Below are positions 22,014 through 31,213 of a stretch of 64,000 nt of DNA, in pieces. The stretch comes from Marinobacter maroccanus (GTDB lineage: Bacteria > Pseudomonadota > Gammaproteobacteria > Pseudomonadales > Oleiphilaceae): assembly GCF_002933275.1 (NCBI RefSeq), contig NZ_PSSX01000014.1, forward strand, positions 49,174 to 113,173, written 5' to 3'. A program made the position numbers and the translations under genes. The notes beneath the pieces are model-generated. The model had not been told where the DNA came from. It saw only the letters and a program-made list of their open reading frames with translations, and did no database searches. Numbering within the stretch: position 1 is the stretch's first letter; each line of letters begins with the position of its first letter.

Positions 22014-22748
22014 CTAGCGCGGCAACCAGTTGCGGAGCTGCTGGATAATCCACTCCGGGTCGTCGAGGGGGAGGTCATGCCCTGCATCCGGGTGCAGTTT
22101 CATGGTCCATTGCCAGCGTTCTTCCAGCGCCGCACTGCAGCGCCAATGAACAATACGGTCACCCCGGCTGGCCAGCACCAGGGCGTCTGGCAGCGGGCGC
22201 TTCTCGCCTGGCTTATAGCGGGCCGCTGCAGTCAGCTGGTTGAGGGCGTTTCGGGGGCTGACAGGGCGCTGCCGCTGGATACTGTACCACTGTTTTGCCA
22301 GTGATAAGGGGATCTCTCGATTGGAGGTAAGCCTCAGGATGTCCCGCTCGCGATCAAACAGCTCCCGGCGCCCCAACAGGCGCAGCACCCTTGGCCAGGC
22401 TCCCGGCCGCATGCGCTGCCAGGGTGGGCTGAAGCCGGAACTGGTGTTGATCAGAACCAGATTTTGAATCTGGCCCTCGGGGGCGTGCTGGGCCCAGTCC
22501 AGTGCCACCATACCACCCATCGAGAGCGCCAGAATGCTGAAGGGTCCGGGAATATGGCTGACTTGCCTGGAAACCTTCTCCCGGATAGCCGTCACGGTTG
22601 ACGGGCTGTTTTCCCGATAGTGCACACCCGTGCCAGGCAGATCAACCGTATGGAACTGGTAGTCGGGAAACGCTTCCCGCAGGCAAGACGGAAAATCTCC
22701 CCAGTGCGCGTGTTCCCTAGTGAGCCCCCGCAACAGAATCCAGTGCAT
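22014..22748 (-). CDS. Alpha/beta hydrolase
   Basis: A 244-residue alpha/beta hydrolase. The nucleophile elbow is ALSMGGM (S76), a likely acid is the Asp in ASRGDRIVHW, and the catalytic His lies in PDAGHDLPLDDP. I prefer the ATG at 22748, preceded by CGGAA 7 bases upstream, over a GTG at 22781 that adds 11 residues. The enzyme is probably an esterase or lipase-like protein with an unknown substrate. It follows the M14 peptidase gene by about 40 bases on the same strand. Confidence 0.85.
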   Translation of the reverse strand: MHWILLRGLTREHAHWGDFPSCLREAFPDYQFHTVDLPGTGVHYRENSPSTVTAIREKVSRQVSHIPGPFSILALSMGGMVALDWAQHAPEGQIQNLVLINTSSGFSPPWQRMRPGAWPRVLRLLGRRELFDRERDILRLTSNREIPLSLAKQWYSIQRQRPVSPRNALNQLTAAARYKPGEKRPLPDALVLASRGDRIVHWRCSAALEERWQWTMKLHPDAGHDLPLDDPEWIIQQLRNWLPR

Positions 22749-22788
22749 ACAGAAGTTCCGATAAATGGTGCCCAGACCCACTGAATCG

Positions 22789-23889
22789 CTAGTGAGAATC
22801 GCGATACCAGTGCATGATCGCGGCTTCCCTCAGCATGGACTCCTCCTCCCGAACCGGCAACCAGTTTTCGTGGCTGGCGGCGGCGTTAACCAGAAAGTCC
22901 ATCCAGGCCAGGTGGCTGCGCAAAACCCGCTTGTGGCGATGGGGAACCAGGGGATTGAAAAAGCCATCCAGTCTCAGCAGCTGACGCGGGCGCTTGCGGA
23001 TCCACCGCCAGGAACCCATTTCCAGTGTCAGAGGCAGGAAAACACCGGCGTTTTCACGATTTACCTGCTTATAGAAGTAGTCCCACAAGTCACCGTGAGT
23101 CAGGTAATGTCGGGACTGGGGTTCAAAACGGTAATCGTGGTTGGGATAGGCCTGCTCCCAGATCAGTTTCAGCGCCATAACCGAAGCGATCCGGCGCATG
23201 GGCCGCCGCCGGTAGGCATACGGAAACCAGATTTGATCCTGCATACCGAAGCCGGAATGGCAGTCCAGCGCAACACTGAACGGTCGCCCTGGCAGCAATC
23301 CCTCGATCACCGCCTCCAGCGCCTGGTTTTCAGGCTCCATGCCCTGTTCGGGGTCTCCGGTGTACCAGGGTAAACGGGGGGAGATCCGCTGCCCGCCGAG
23401 CAGGAACGCGCTGCGATCCTGGGCGGTGATCGGCGCATTGCGCATCAGATCCACGCCATTGGGATTACTGCGCTGATTCAGGTACATGCCGCCCGGGTTG
23501 AGAATGGGCAAAAGGGTAATCCGCACCTTCTGCAACAAGCCCGCCAGATGTTCATCCCAGGTCACTCTGGCGAGCAGCGACTTCACCCAGGCCATCACCA
23601 CCTGGCTGCCAATACGCTCCAGCCCATGCACACCACCAACAATCAATACCGCCGGCACATCCGGTCGGGATGAACCGATATCGACCCGGTAGATGGGCAG
23701 CAGCAGATCCTTCATGGCGATGCGCTCAACCACCTGTGTGGTTGCAAGTTCCGGCGCTTCTGCCAGCAGTCGCTCGAGCCCGACCAGTTCCGGGAGAAAG
23801 GTTCTCAACAACCGGCGCTGGCGACCATCACGGCTGGCCTGCTCCTGGGAAATCGACGTGTGGGGTGTCAGGTCGCGCAGCTCTGTCAT
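22789..23889 (-). CDS. M14-family zinc carboxypeptidase-like protein
   Basis: A 366-residue protein with the complete M14 site. The zinc ligands are H88 and E91 in GGVHGLERIG and H211 in LDCHSGFG. The substrate-binding NPNGVDLMRN lies at 142-151, and the general-base glutamate is E290 in LTLEMGSW. No signal peptide is visible, so it is likely cytoplasmic. Subfamily members cleave C-terminal amino acids or deacylate amino acids; the substrate is undetermined. It is divergent from the betaine transporter genes across a 300-base gap. Confidence 0.85.
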   Translation of the reverse strand: MTELRDLTPHTSISQEQASRDGRQRRLLRTFLPELVGLERLLAEAPELATTQVVERIAMKDLLLPIYRVDIGSSRPDVPAVLIVGGVHGLERIGSQVVMAWVKSLLARVTWDEHLAGLLQKVRITLLPILNPGGMYLNQRSNPNGVDLMRNAPITAQDRSAFLLGGQRISPRLPWYTGDPEQGMEPENQALEAVIEGLLPGRPFSVALDCHSGFGMQDQIWFPYAYRRRPMRRIASVMALKLIWEQAYPNHDYRFEPQSRHYLTHGDLWDYFYKQVNRENAGVFLPLTLEMGSWRWIRKRPRQLLRLDGFFNPLVPHRHKRVLRSHLAWMDFLVNAAASHENWLPVREEESMLREAAIMHWYRDSH

Positions 23890-24189
23890 GGCGTTCTCCG
23901 GTATCAGGTCCGCGGAGTGTAACCGTTGATTGCTACAACTTATTGACAGCTCTCCGAGAGCATAATGTGTCCCCTTTATAGATACATTTGGAATACGCCC
24001 TTGTAACTGAGCTGAGGTTCGTTATCCTTGTTGATAGGTATTAACCGAGATGTTTTGATTTGTTCGACCATAACAGCGACCATAAACCAGCTGTTTTCCC
24101 GATCCTTCCGGATCGCGGCCTCCTTGTATCGGCAATAACACCGACAACACCCTCCAAAAATCACAAACCCTGAAGAAGGAGAAGTGACT
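23890..24189. other. Divergent intergenic region before the betaine transporter
   Basis: No gene is seen in these 300 bases. A TTGACA box at 23943 has no well-spaced -10 partner. A small inverted repeat, GCTCTC-C-GAGAGC (23949-23961), could be an operator, and CGATCC-TTCC-GGATCG near 24100 is a short hairpin. The region should hold promoters for both the M14 peptidase gene and the transporter genes, probably including an osmotically controlled one, but I cannot place them firmly. Confidence 0.4.
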
Positions 24190-25155
24190 ATGCGAAAGCT
24201 CAAGTCTACTGCACTGCTTTGCGCGCTATCCGTACCCGTCGCGGCCCAGGCCGATTGCGGCGAGGTATCCATCACGGAAATGAACTGGGCGTCCAACACG
24301 GTCGTCACCAACGTGGCCACCTTTATCATGGAGCAGGGCTACGGCTGTGACGTCACCATCGTTCCTTCCGATACTGTTCCGGCGGTCACCTCGGTTGCCG
24401 AGAACGGTGAGCCTGACATTGTGACCGAACTGTGGCTCAACTCCGCGGGCGAGGCCTACCTGCGCCTGGAAGAACAGGGCAAAGTCGAGCGACTGGGCAA
24501 AGTCCTTGATCCGGGTGGCGTTGAAGGCTGGTGGATTCCCACTTATCTCGCGGAAAAGCACCCTGAACTGAAAACCATCGAAGGTGTGATGGCCAATCCA
24601 GAGCTCGTCGGCGGTCGGTTCAATAACTGCCCGGACGGCTGGGGCTGCCGTGTTGTCAGTGACAACCTGATTCGCGCCCTGGATCTCGAAGAGTCCGGCA
24701 TCAAGGTCTTTAACCACGGCTCTGGCGAAACCCTGGCGTCCTCCATGGCCTCCGCTGTCCAGAAAGAAGAGCCCTGGTTTGGCTACTACTGGGGCCCAAC
24801 CGTCCCGCTCGGCAAGTACGACATGACCCGGGTTGACCTCGGTGAGATCAAGCCGGACGTGCACCAGAAGAACCAGACACCGGATGTTGATAACCCGGGT
24901 GTTTCCGACTTCCCCGCGGCCACTATCCTGACGTCGGTAACCACCGACTTCAAAGATCGCGAGCCGGAAGTGGCAGAGATGCTCAGCAAGCTGACATTCA
25001 AGACCGAGACCATGAGTAACATCCTGGCCTGGATGGACTCTAACAACGCGTCTGGCGAGGAAGCTGCGGTTTACTACCTCACCAATAACAGCGACGAGTG
25101 GTCAACCTGGCTGAACGACTCCGCAAGAGAGCGGCTGGCCAACGTTCTTAACTGA
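24190..25155 (+). CDS. Glycine betaine-type ABC transporter substrate-binding protein
   Basis: A 321-residue periplasmic OpuAC/ProX-family protein. The signal peptide runs to about residue 21 (VPVAAQA). The fold shows NWASNTVVTNVATFIMEQ near the start and many tryptophans (for example GGVEGWWIP and EPWFGYYWGP) of the kind that form the aromatic cage around quaternary ammonium compounds. I use the ATG at 24190 behind GAAGGAG rather than a GTG 6 bases earlier. A strong hairpin separates it from the permease gene. The ligand could be glycine betaine, proline betaine or choline. Confidence 0.9.
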   Translation: MRKLKSTALLCALSVPVAAQADCGEVSITEMNWASNTVVTNVATFIMEQGYGCDVTIVPSDTVPAVTSVAENGEPDIVTELWLNSAGEAYLRLEEQGKVERLGKVLDPGGVEGWWIPTYLAEKHPELKTIEGVMANPELVGGRFNNCPDGWGCRVVSDNLIRALDLEESGIKVFNHGSGETLASSMASAVQKEEPWFGYYWGPTVPLGKYDMTRVDLGEIKPDVHQKNQTPDVDNPGVSDFPAATILTSVTTDFKDREPEVAEMLSKLTFKTETMSNILAWMDSNNASGEEAAVYYLTNNSDEWSTWLNDSARERLANVLN

Positions 25156-25168
25156 TCGACCTGCCCCG

Positions 25169-25197
25169 CCCGGGACACTCCCTAGTGGTGTCCCGGG
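25169..25197. promoter_or_regulatory. Intercistronic hairpin between binding-protein and permease genes
   Basis: CCCGGGACAC pairs perfectly over 10 bp with GTGTCCCGGG across a 9-nt loop, 14 bases after the stop of the binding-protein gene. No T-run follows. Such stems often protect the upstream message or reduce downstream expression, so that the binding protein is made in excess over the membrane subunits. Confidence 0.7.
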
Positions 25198-25252
25198 CCG
25201 TTTCCCGAAAACCGTTCTGATTTCAGACGCGCGCAGGAGAGACTGACCGCCC

Positions 25253-26287
25253 ATGGCAACCTACGACTCGCTTTTTTCATCACTGGGCCTTGAGCAGTGG
25301 TGCTCGGAAGGCAAAAGCAGCGGCCCCATGTCGATGGCCGATTTGCTGAATAAAAACAAGGGAGAGAGCGCCGAACCGGCCTCACTATGGGAGCTCCCGT
25401 TTCCATCCATGGACGCCCTGAACGAATCCTGTGCCGCATTTCCCCAGTCCCGGGAGCTTACCAAGGGCCTGGAACAGGGATTTCTGGCAATAAAAGACAG
25501 CCTGAGCCTGGTTCTGGACCCATTAACCCAGCCGCTCAGCTGGTTCCTGGATGGGGCCCTCTACGCCATGCTGAACACACCCTGGTGGATCGTGATCCCA
25601 CTGTTATTGGCGGTCGTTTACGTGGTTACCAAATCCTGGAAACTGATGCTGTTCGTAGGTGGCAGTATCGTGCTGCTGGCCTTCATCGACCATTATGATT
25701 ACGCCATGCAAACCCTGGCGATCATCTTTGTGTGCGCCTTCCTGTGTGTGTTGCTGGGTGTACCCATAGGCATCGCCATGGCCCGGAGTAATTCGCTGCA
25801 GCGCATGATCATACCGGTTCTGGACATGCTGCAGACTCTGCCACCCTTTGTGTATCTGATCCCGCTCATCTTCCTGTTCAGTGTCACCGAATCAAAGCTG
25901 TACGGTATTGCCATCATCCTCTACGCCATTGTTCCGGTAATCCGGCTGACGAACCTGGGTATCCGGCTGGTGGACAAGGACGTGATTGAAGCCGCCGACG
26001 CCTTTGGCATGACGCCCAGACAGAAACTCTACAAGGTGCAGATTCCACTGGCACTGCCCAACATCATGGCCGGGGTTAACCAGACCATCATGATGAGCCT
26101 TGCCATGGTCGTAATCGCATCCCTGGTGTCCGCACCCGGGCTTGGCGTTCTGGTTCTTCGGGGTATCCGTAATCTGGAACTGGGTGTTGGCCTGGTATCC
26201 GGCCTTGGCATTGTGATCCTGGCGGTGATTCTCGACCGGGTAACCAAGGCGTCCCTGGCACGCATCAACGTCTCCCAGAAGCAGTGA
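25253..26287 (+). CDS. proW: Glycine betaine/proline-type ABC transporter permease
   Basis: A 344-residue ProW-like permease. A roughly 100-residue hydrophilic N-terminal tail precedes about six to seven transmembrane segments, as in E. coli ProW. The EAA-type loop contacting the ATPase reads DVIEAADAFGMTPRQKLYKVQIPLALP in part, followed by NIMAGVNQTIMMSLAMVVI. The start ATG at 25253 follows GCGCAGGAGAG. It lies between the binding-protein and ATPase genes. The symbol is by family; substrate specificity is inferred. Confidence 0.88.
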   Translation: MATYDSLFSSLGLEQWCSEGKSSGPMSMADLLNKNKGESAEPASLWELPFPSMDALNESCAAFPQSRELTKGLEQGFLAIKDSLSLVLDPLTQPLSWFLDGALYAMLNTPWWIVIPLLLAVVYVVTKSWKLMLFVGGSIVLLAFIDHYDYAMQTLAIIFVCAFLCVLLGVPIGIAMARSNSLQRMIIPVLDMLQTLPPFVYLIPLIFLFSVTESKLYGIAIILYAIVPVIRLTNLGIRLVDKDVIEAADAFGMTPRQKLYKVQIPLALPNIMAGVNQTIMMSLAMVVIASLVSAPGLGVLVLRGIRNLELGVGLVSGLGIVILAVILDRVTKASLARINVSQKQ

Positions 26288-26297
26288 GGTAAGCCCC

Positions 26298-27356
26298 ATG
26301 GCAAAAGACATCAAGATTTCGATCCGGAACCTTTACAAGATCTTCGGCCCGACCCCGGATGTTGCCCTGGAGTATGTTCGCAAGGGCATGGGCAAAGCCG
26401 ATCTGCTGGAACAACAGCGACACGTCCTCGGCCTGCGTGATATCAACGTGGATATGCACGATGGCGAGATTACCGTAATCATGGGCCTGTCCGGTTCCGG
26501 GAAATCCACCCTGATCCGGCATCTTAACCGGCTGATCGACCCTACAGCCGGTGAAATCCGCGTCGACGGCGAGGACATCATGAGCTACACCGAGGAGCAG
26601 CTGCGCAAGCTCCGCCGGGAACGTATGTCGATGGTGTTCCAGAAGTTTGCCCTGCTGCCTCACAAGACGGTGCTCGAGAACGCCGGCATGGCCAAGGACA
26701 TTCGGGGCTACACAACCTCGGACTTTGAGGCCGATGCCCGTAAATGGCTTGCCCGGGTTGGACTGGAAGGCAACGAATACCAGTATCCGCATCAATTGTC
26801 CGGCGGCATGCAGCAGCGCGTGGGTATCGCCCGGGCCCTGGTGTCCGACGCCCCGATCATGCTGATGGACGAAGCCTTCTCGGCACTGGACCCGCTGATT
26901 CGCTCCGATATGCAGGACCTGTTACTGGAGCTGCAGGAAGAGCTCAAGAAAACCATCGTATTCATCACCCACGACCTGGATGAGGCCCTGAAGCTGGCCG
27001 ATCACCTGGTCATTTTGAAAGACGGCGAAGTGGTGCAACAGGGGGATCCCCAGGAGATTCTGCTAAACCCGGGCGATCCCTACATTGTCGACTTCATCAG
27101 CGATATCAACCGGGCCCGGGTGCTCAGGGTACGATCTGTGATGAGCCCGCCGGACGATGGTGATTCCGAGTTTGCCGGGGATATTTCGGAAAAAGACAAC
27201 CTGGAATCGGTACTTCTGAAATCCGAAGGCGACATGTCTTTGAATTTCCGGGTGGTCCGGGACGATCAGCATGTGGGCACTCTGCACATGAAAGATCTGG
27301 CCCGTGCACTGGTGCCGACAGCCGCGTCAGCCGACAGGAGCAAAACCGCGGCCTAG
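26298..27356 (+). CDS. proV: Glycine betaine/proline-type ABC transporter ATP-binding protein
   Basis: A 352-residue ATPase. Walker A GLSGSGKST lies at 63-71, then the Q-loop in MVFQKFALLPH, signature LSGGMQQR, Walker B LMDEAFSALD and the switch histidine in FITHDLDEA. The C-terminal part after about residue 270 is a short regulatory tail and not the full tandem CBS pair of E. coli ProV. This matters because CBS domains sense ionic strength in related OpuA systems. It starts 10 bases after the permease gene. Confidence 0.9.
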   Translation: MAKDIKISIRNLYKIFGPTPDVALEYVRKGMGKADLLEQQRHVLGLRDINVDMHDGEITVIMGLSGSGKSTLIRHLNRLIDPTAGEIRVDGEDIMSYTEEQLRKLRRERMSMVFQKFALLPHKTVLENAGMAKDIRGYTTSDFEADARKWLARVGLEGNEYQYPHQLSGGMQQRVGIARALVSDAPIMLMDEAFSALDPLIRSDMQDLLLELQEELKKTIVFITHDLDEALKLADHLVILKDGEVVQQGDPQEILLNPGDPYIVDFISDINRARVLRVRSVMSPPDDGDSEFAGDISEKDNLESVLLKSEGDMSLNFRVVRDDQHVGTLHMKDLARALVPTAASADRSKTAA

Positions 27357-27439
27357 CACCATTTTGTTCATTACAAAACCGCCGCCAGGGTCTATGCTTC
27401 AGGTAAAGCCGACGGTTTCGGCATTCTGGTTTTATCGCC

Positions 27440-28282
27440 ATGGCAAAACCCCTGGTTCTCTCGATTGCGCTCTTTCTTGCCGCCTGCTCGCAGCCAGAGG
27501 ACCCGCCATCGCTGGTTCCTGAAACAGTAGCAAAGGCAACGAAGACAGCTCCCGCAGCGCCGGCTCCCACAGAGCCGCGTCAGAGCATAGTTATTGCCGC
27601 TGATCCCTGGTGCCCTCACAATTGTGAAGCCGGCTCCGGGCACGAAGGATATATGATAGATATCGCCAGGGAAGCGTTTGGCCTGGCAGGTATCAATGTG
27701 GAATACGTGAATATGAGTTGGGCTCGGGCACTCCAGCAAGCCAGGGACGGCTATGTGGATGCCGTTGTCGGAGCCCTTCCCGGAGATGCACCGGACTTTG
27801 TGTTTCCCAAGGCCGCCATTGGCTACTCCAAGATTGCGCTCTACACCCACCCTGACAACAATTGGCAGTTCAGTGGCGTCGATTCACTCAGCCAGTTCAC
27901 CCTGCTGGCGATCAATGGCTATGCCTATTCACCGGAACTTGATAGCTATATCGCGAAGTATCAGGACGACCCGGAAAAGGTCTGGATACTCTCGGGCCCG
28001 GCGCCGCTCAGCCGCGCTATCGAACTCCTGCACCAACGCCGCTCTGACGTATTTCCGGAAGATCGCTACGTGATGCAGTGGCAACTGGAACAGGATGGCA
28101 GCGCTGAAAGTCTGAGAATGGCCACGGTGATCCATGAGTCACCGCTGTATGTTGCATTTTCCCCGGTCGGCAGTGACTCCCTCGAGCTCGCAGCGCTCCT
28201 GTCGGAGGGAGCCAAAGCCCTGCAGAGCACCGGCCGGGTAGCGGAGATACTGGCCCGTTACGGACTATCATGGTCGGACTGA
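27440..28282 (+). CDS. Solute-binding lipoprotein, SBP_bac_3-like
   Basis: A 280-residue protein with a lipoprotein signal ending in LFLAAC (C16) and a Pro/Ala/Thr-rich linker to about residue 45. The rest is a family 3 solute-binding fold: IVIAADPWCPHNCEAG, YMIDIAREAFGLAGINVEYV, then ALQQARDGYVDAVVGALPG. Proteins like this bind amino acids or act as orphan sensors. No cognate permease is adjacent, and it lies 83 bases after the betaine ATPase gene, so its role is unclear. It converges with and overlaps the next gene by 25 bases. Confidence 0.75.
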   Translation: MAKPLVLSIALFLAACSQPEDPPSLVPETVAKATKTAPAAPAPTEPRQSIVIAADPWCPHNCEAGSGHEGYMIDIAREAFGLAGINVEYVNMSWARALQQARDGYVDAVVGALPGDAPDFVFPKAAIGYSKIALYTHPDNNWQFSGVDSLSQFTLLAINGYAYSPELDSYIAKYQDDPEKVWILSGPAPLSRAIELLHQRRSDVFPEDRYVMQWQLEQDGSAESLRMATVIHESPLYVAFSPVGSDSLELAALLSEGAKALQSTGRVAEILARYGLSWSD

Positions 28283-29232
28283 AACGCCCGCATCGTCCCG
28301 CCGTCGGCTGTCGACAGGAGCAACTCGCCGTGTTGACCAATACGAACTGACGTCACCTGACCCAAAAGGGTGAGAAACCGATCCTCCTGATTCATCAGCG
28401 CTGGCGCGCAGGCCATCCGGGTTGATGCCAATGGACCGATGGCAACGCCTTCGCCCCTGAGCTGATAGCTGCCGGTATAGCGGTTGCACGAAGCCTGCCC
28501 CGCCATTCTGTTGTCCTCAAGAAACTCAATGGTGATCCGTGACCGGTCAATAATGCCTGTTCCTGCAAGATCCTCAACAACCCACACGGCGCCCCGCAAG
28601 AGGCGTTGACGATCCCCGCCACACCCGGTGAATTCGTCACTGCCAACTACCAGGCGCACCTGCGCCGGGTATTGCGCCCCGGACATACTGTCTTCGCAAA
28701 GTTGTCGGGCCACCGTGAGCCTGATGGGCAGATCATCCAGCGTCGCCACATACTCCCGACCGTGGCGGTTGGCTGTTTTCAGTTCAACCGAAACCCGGCG
28801 CGTGCCCTGCTCCTCGAATGGGCGTGTTAACAACAGCTCGCCTCCCTCAAGCGTCGCATGCCAGAAGGGCTCATTGCCACGGGCCTCAAAAGGCATTTCC
28901 AGGTCACCCGGCTGTAAACATTCCGGGTACGTTTGCCCCCGTATCGTCAGGGTCGCTTTTTCACCCTTGCTCCAGAAACGAGTCTGGTCATCGCCCGGGG
29001 CAACATACAGGGCTCCCGAGGCGCTTTCCTCCGGCTTGAGCAGAACCCGCCGGTCCAGATAATCGACACTGATCAGATCGCTGTCCTCATTACCGGATAC
29101 GGCTATATCAAGTTGCCCGCACGCATAGCTGCCGGAAACCGGCTGACTGGTATTGGGCAGAGAGGAGCAGGCGGAGACAGCAAGGCCCGCCGCCGTGACG
29201 ACGGACAACATCAGAACTCGTCGTGAGTGCAT
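28258..29232 (-). CDS. META (HslJ-like) domain lipoprotein
   Basis: A 324-residue lipoprotein. The signal peptide ends at VSAC (cysteine near residue 22). The middle part contains GNEPFWHATLEGG, typical of envelope proteins with a COG3650-like domain. The C-terminal 110 residues form a META domain with ITIEFLEDNRMAGQASCNRYTGSY. I chose ATG 29232, with AAGGGA 7 bases upstream, over an ATG 21 bases earlier. META-domain proteins are linked to heat or drug tolerance in other bacteria; the function here is unproven. Confidence 0.8.
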   Translation of the reverse strand: MHSRRVLMLSVVTAAGLAVSACSSLPNTSQPVSGSYACGQLDIAVSGNEDSDLISVDYLDRRVLLKPEESASGALYVAPGDDQTRFWSKGEKATLTIRGQTYPECLQPGDLEMPFEARGNEPFWHATLEGGELLLTRPFEEQGTRRVSVELKTANRHGREYVATLDDLPIRLTVARQLCEDSMSGAQYPAQVRLVVGSDEFTGCGGDRQRLLRGAVWVVEDLAGTGIIDRSRITIEFLEDNRMAGQASCNRYTGSYQLRGEGVAIGPLASTRMACAPALMNQEDRFLTLLGQVTSVRIGQHGELLLSTADGGTMRAFQSDHDSP

Positions 29233-29371
29233 GGTCAGTTCCCTTGTAGGCATGTTTTCGACCTACATTTTAGAAGCCAACGACGGACGAGGCCACCATG
29301 AGTGTTCGACGAGACTTCTTATACCGCCTCACCGGCAGTATGCTAGAACGCTGAACCGAGGAGACGACCCC

Positions 29372-30118
29372 ATGGCGCTGAAACTTCACCAATTTGCCAT
29401 TTCCCACTATTGCGAAAAAGTCCGATGGGCCCTGGATTACAAGGGACTCAACTATGAAACGGTCAATCTGCTGCCCGGGCAGCATGTAAAAACCATCCGG
29501 AAACTGACTGGCCAGGCCTCGTCAGTACCGGTCCTGGAGCATGATGGCCAGGTGGTTCAGGGCTCAGCGGCCATCCTGGATTACCTGGATCAGACCTTTC
29601 CCGAGCACTCCCTGACTCCGAACGATCCGGAATTGCGCGAGCAGGCGCTGGCCTGGGAACGGCGGCTGGACGAGGAAGCCGGCCCCGCCATACGCTGCTA
29701 CTCCTACCACCACTTCCTTCAGCGCCCCAAAATCGTGGTACCGATGCTGGCTGCCGGTACGCCATTCTATAACCGGATAATCCTCAGCCTGGCGTTCAGT
29801 CGGGTTGATGAAGTCATGCGCCAGTGGATGAAGATCAACGAGAAGACCTCGGAAAAATCCCGGCAGGTAATGGAAGATCTTCTTACCGAGCTGGCAGGCA
29901 TCTATGCCGGGCGCCCTTTCCTGGTTGGCGACCAGTTCACCCGTGCCGACCTGACGGCCGCGGCCCTGTTTGCGCCCATGTTCCAGCCCGCGCAATACCC
30001 GGTGCCCTGGCCAAAACCTGCCCGGATTCCCAGGGACATCAAGACCTGGCTGGACCAGTGGCAACAGCAGATCCTTCCCCTGGAGAAAATCTACAGTGAA
30101 AACCGCCAGCCCAACTGA
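29372..30118 (+). CDS. Glutathione S-transferase family protein
   Basis: A 248-residue GST with the N-terminal thioredoxin fold beginning LHQFAISHYCEKVRWALDY. The SHYCEK stretch supplies a Ser/Cys at the active-site position. SVPVLEHDGQVVQGSAAI binds glutathione, and FTRADLTAAALFAP lies in the helical domain. The ATG at 29372 follows GAGGAGACGACCCC. The frame continues upstream for about 70 codons antisense to the META gene, which I regard as non-coding. It is not closely similar to the other GST in the window. Confidence 0.86.
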   Translation: MALKLHQFAISHYCEKVRWALDYKGLNYETVNLLPGQHVKTIRKLTGQASSVPVLEHDGQVVQGSAAILDYLDQTFPEHSLTPNDPELREQALAWERRLDEEAGPAIRCYSYHHFLQRPKIVVPMLAAGTPFYNRIILSLAFSRVDEVMRQWMKINEKTSEKSRQVMEDLLTELAGIYAGRPFLVGDQFTRADLTAAALFAPMFQPAQYPVPWPKPARIPRDIKTWLDQWQQQILPLEKIYSENRQPN

Positions 30119-30226
30119 GTCCGCCGGTGTCGGAATTCGTCAGCCAATCTGGCGTGAACCGACATTCCACTGCCCGGGTTACATGCCAGAATAAGCCTGT
30201 AGGAACTGGAACCCGGCGGGAACTCT

Positions 30227-31213
30227 ATGGCTTTGACCGACATGATGCTGGCCGTACTGGAAGAAAGCGGTCTGCTTGCCCTCTGGAAGGTGGCGTCGCC
30301 CTGGCTGGCGCTGGATGAACGGCAACTGATTTTTGTGGTTGCCACCCCCGTCTTTGTGGCCGTTACGCTTTGGGAATACCTGAAGATTCGCCACGATCCG
30401 AGGCTGATGGATACTCGTGAAGCGGTCAGGAACTTTGCCCTTGGCGCCGGCTACCAGGTGACCGAGCTGCTCTTCGCCGGCCTGATTGCATTTCCTGTTT
30501 ACGCCCTCTGTTACCACTACCGCCTGTTCGATCTGGAATTTAATGCATTCACTGCCTTGCTGACCTTTCTGGGCGTGGATTTCTGCTTCTACTGGATGCA
30601 CCGGGCCAGTCACAGGGTACGGTGGTTCTGGGCCGCGCACGTGGTGCACCATTCTTCCGAACGGATGAACTTTTCCACCGCCATGCGACAGAACGCCACC
30701 AACATTTTCAACGGCATGTGGGCGTTCTATCTACCCCTGGCACTGCTGGGACTGAACCCCGTCTGGATCGGCGTGGCTTACGCACTGTCACTGGTTTACC
30801 AGTTCTTTATTCACACCACACTGATTGGAAAACTGCCCCGATGGGTTGAACTTGTTTTCAACACCCCGAGCCATCACCGGGTTCATCATGGCCGCAATCC
30901 CGGTTATATCGACCGTAATTACGGCGGCACGCTGATAGTATGGGATCGCGTGTTCGGCACGTTTGTCGACGAAAATGCCCAGGATCCGCCCGAATACGGA
31001 ATCACCCGGCCCATCCGCTCCAACAACCTGATTGTGCTATGGACCCACGAATACGTGGACCTGTTCCGCGACATGGCGCAGCCAGGCGGACTATTGTCTC
31101 GCCTTACCCACCTATGGAAGCCGCCGGAGTGGCAACGCCCGGCCACAGTGAAAAACAACAAGGAAACGGGCCGTGACAATGAACGAACATCCCCTGATGC
31201 TGAACGCTGGTGA
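30227..31213 (+). CDS. Sterol desaturase/fatty acid hydroxylase family membrane protein
   Basis: A 328-residue integral membrane protein with about five hydrophobic segments and the complete eight-histidine di-iron signature: HRASH (125-129), HVVHH (138-142) and HHRVHHG near 217-223. The family inserts oxygen into, or desaturates, lipids. Bacterial members act on sterols, carotenoids, ether lipids or fatty chains, and the substrate here is unknown. The C-terminal 40 residues overlap the next gene. Its partner may be the following hydrolase, whose start lies inside it. Confidence 0.88.
   Translation: MALTDMMLAVLEESGLLALWKVASPWLALDERQLIFVVATPVFVAVTLWEYLKIRHDPRLMDTREAVRNFALGAGYQVTELLFAGLIAFPVYALCYHYRLFDLEFNAFTALLTFLGVDFCFYWMHRASHRVRWFWAAHVVHHSSERMNFSTAMRQNATNIFNGMWAFYLPLALLGLNPVWIGVAYALSLVYQFFIHTTLIGKLPRWVELVFNTPSHHRVHHGRNPGYIDRNYGGTLIVWDRVFGTFVDENAQDPPEYGITRPIRSNNLIVLWTHEYVDLFRDMAQPGGLLSRLTHLWKPPEWQRPATVKNNKETGRDNERTSPDAERW

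Noticed and set aside
23943..23966. Promoter TTGACA...CATAAT before the betaine transporter
   Set aside because: The -35 box is perfect but the spacing to the -10-like box is only 12 bases, so I did not call it.
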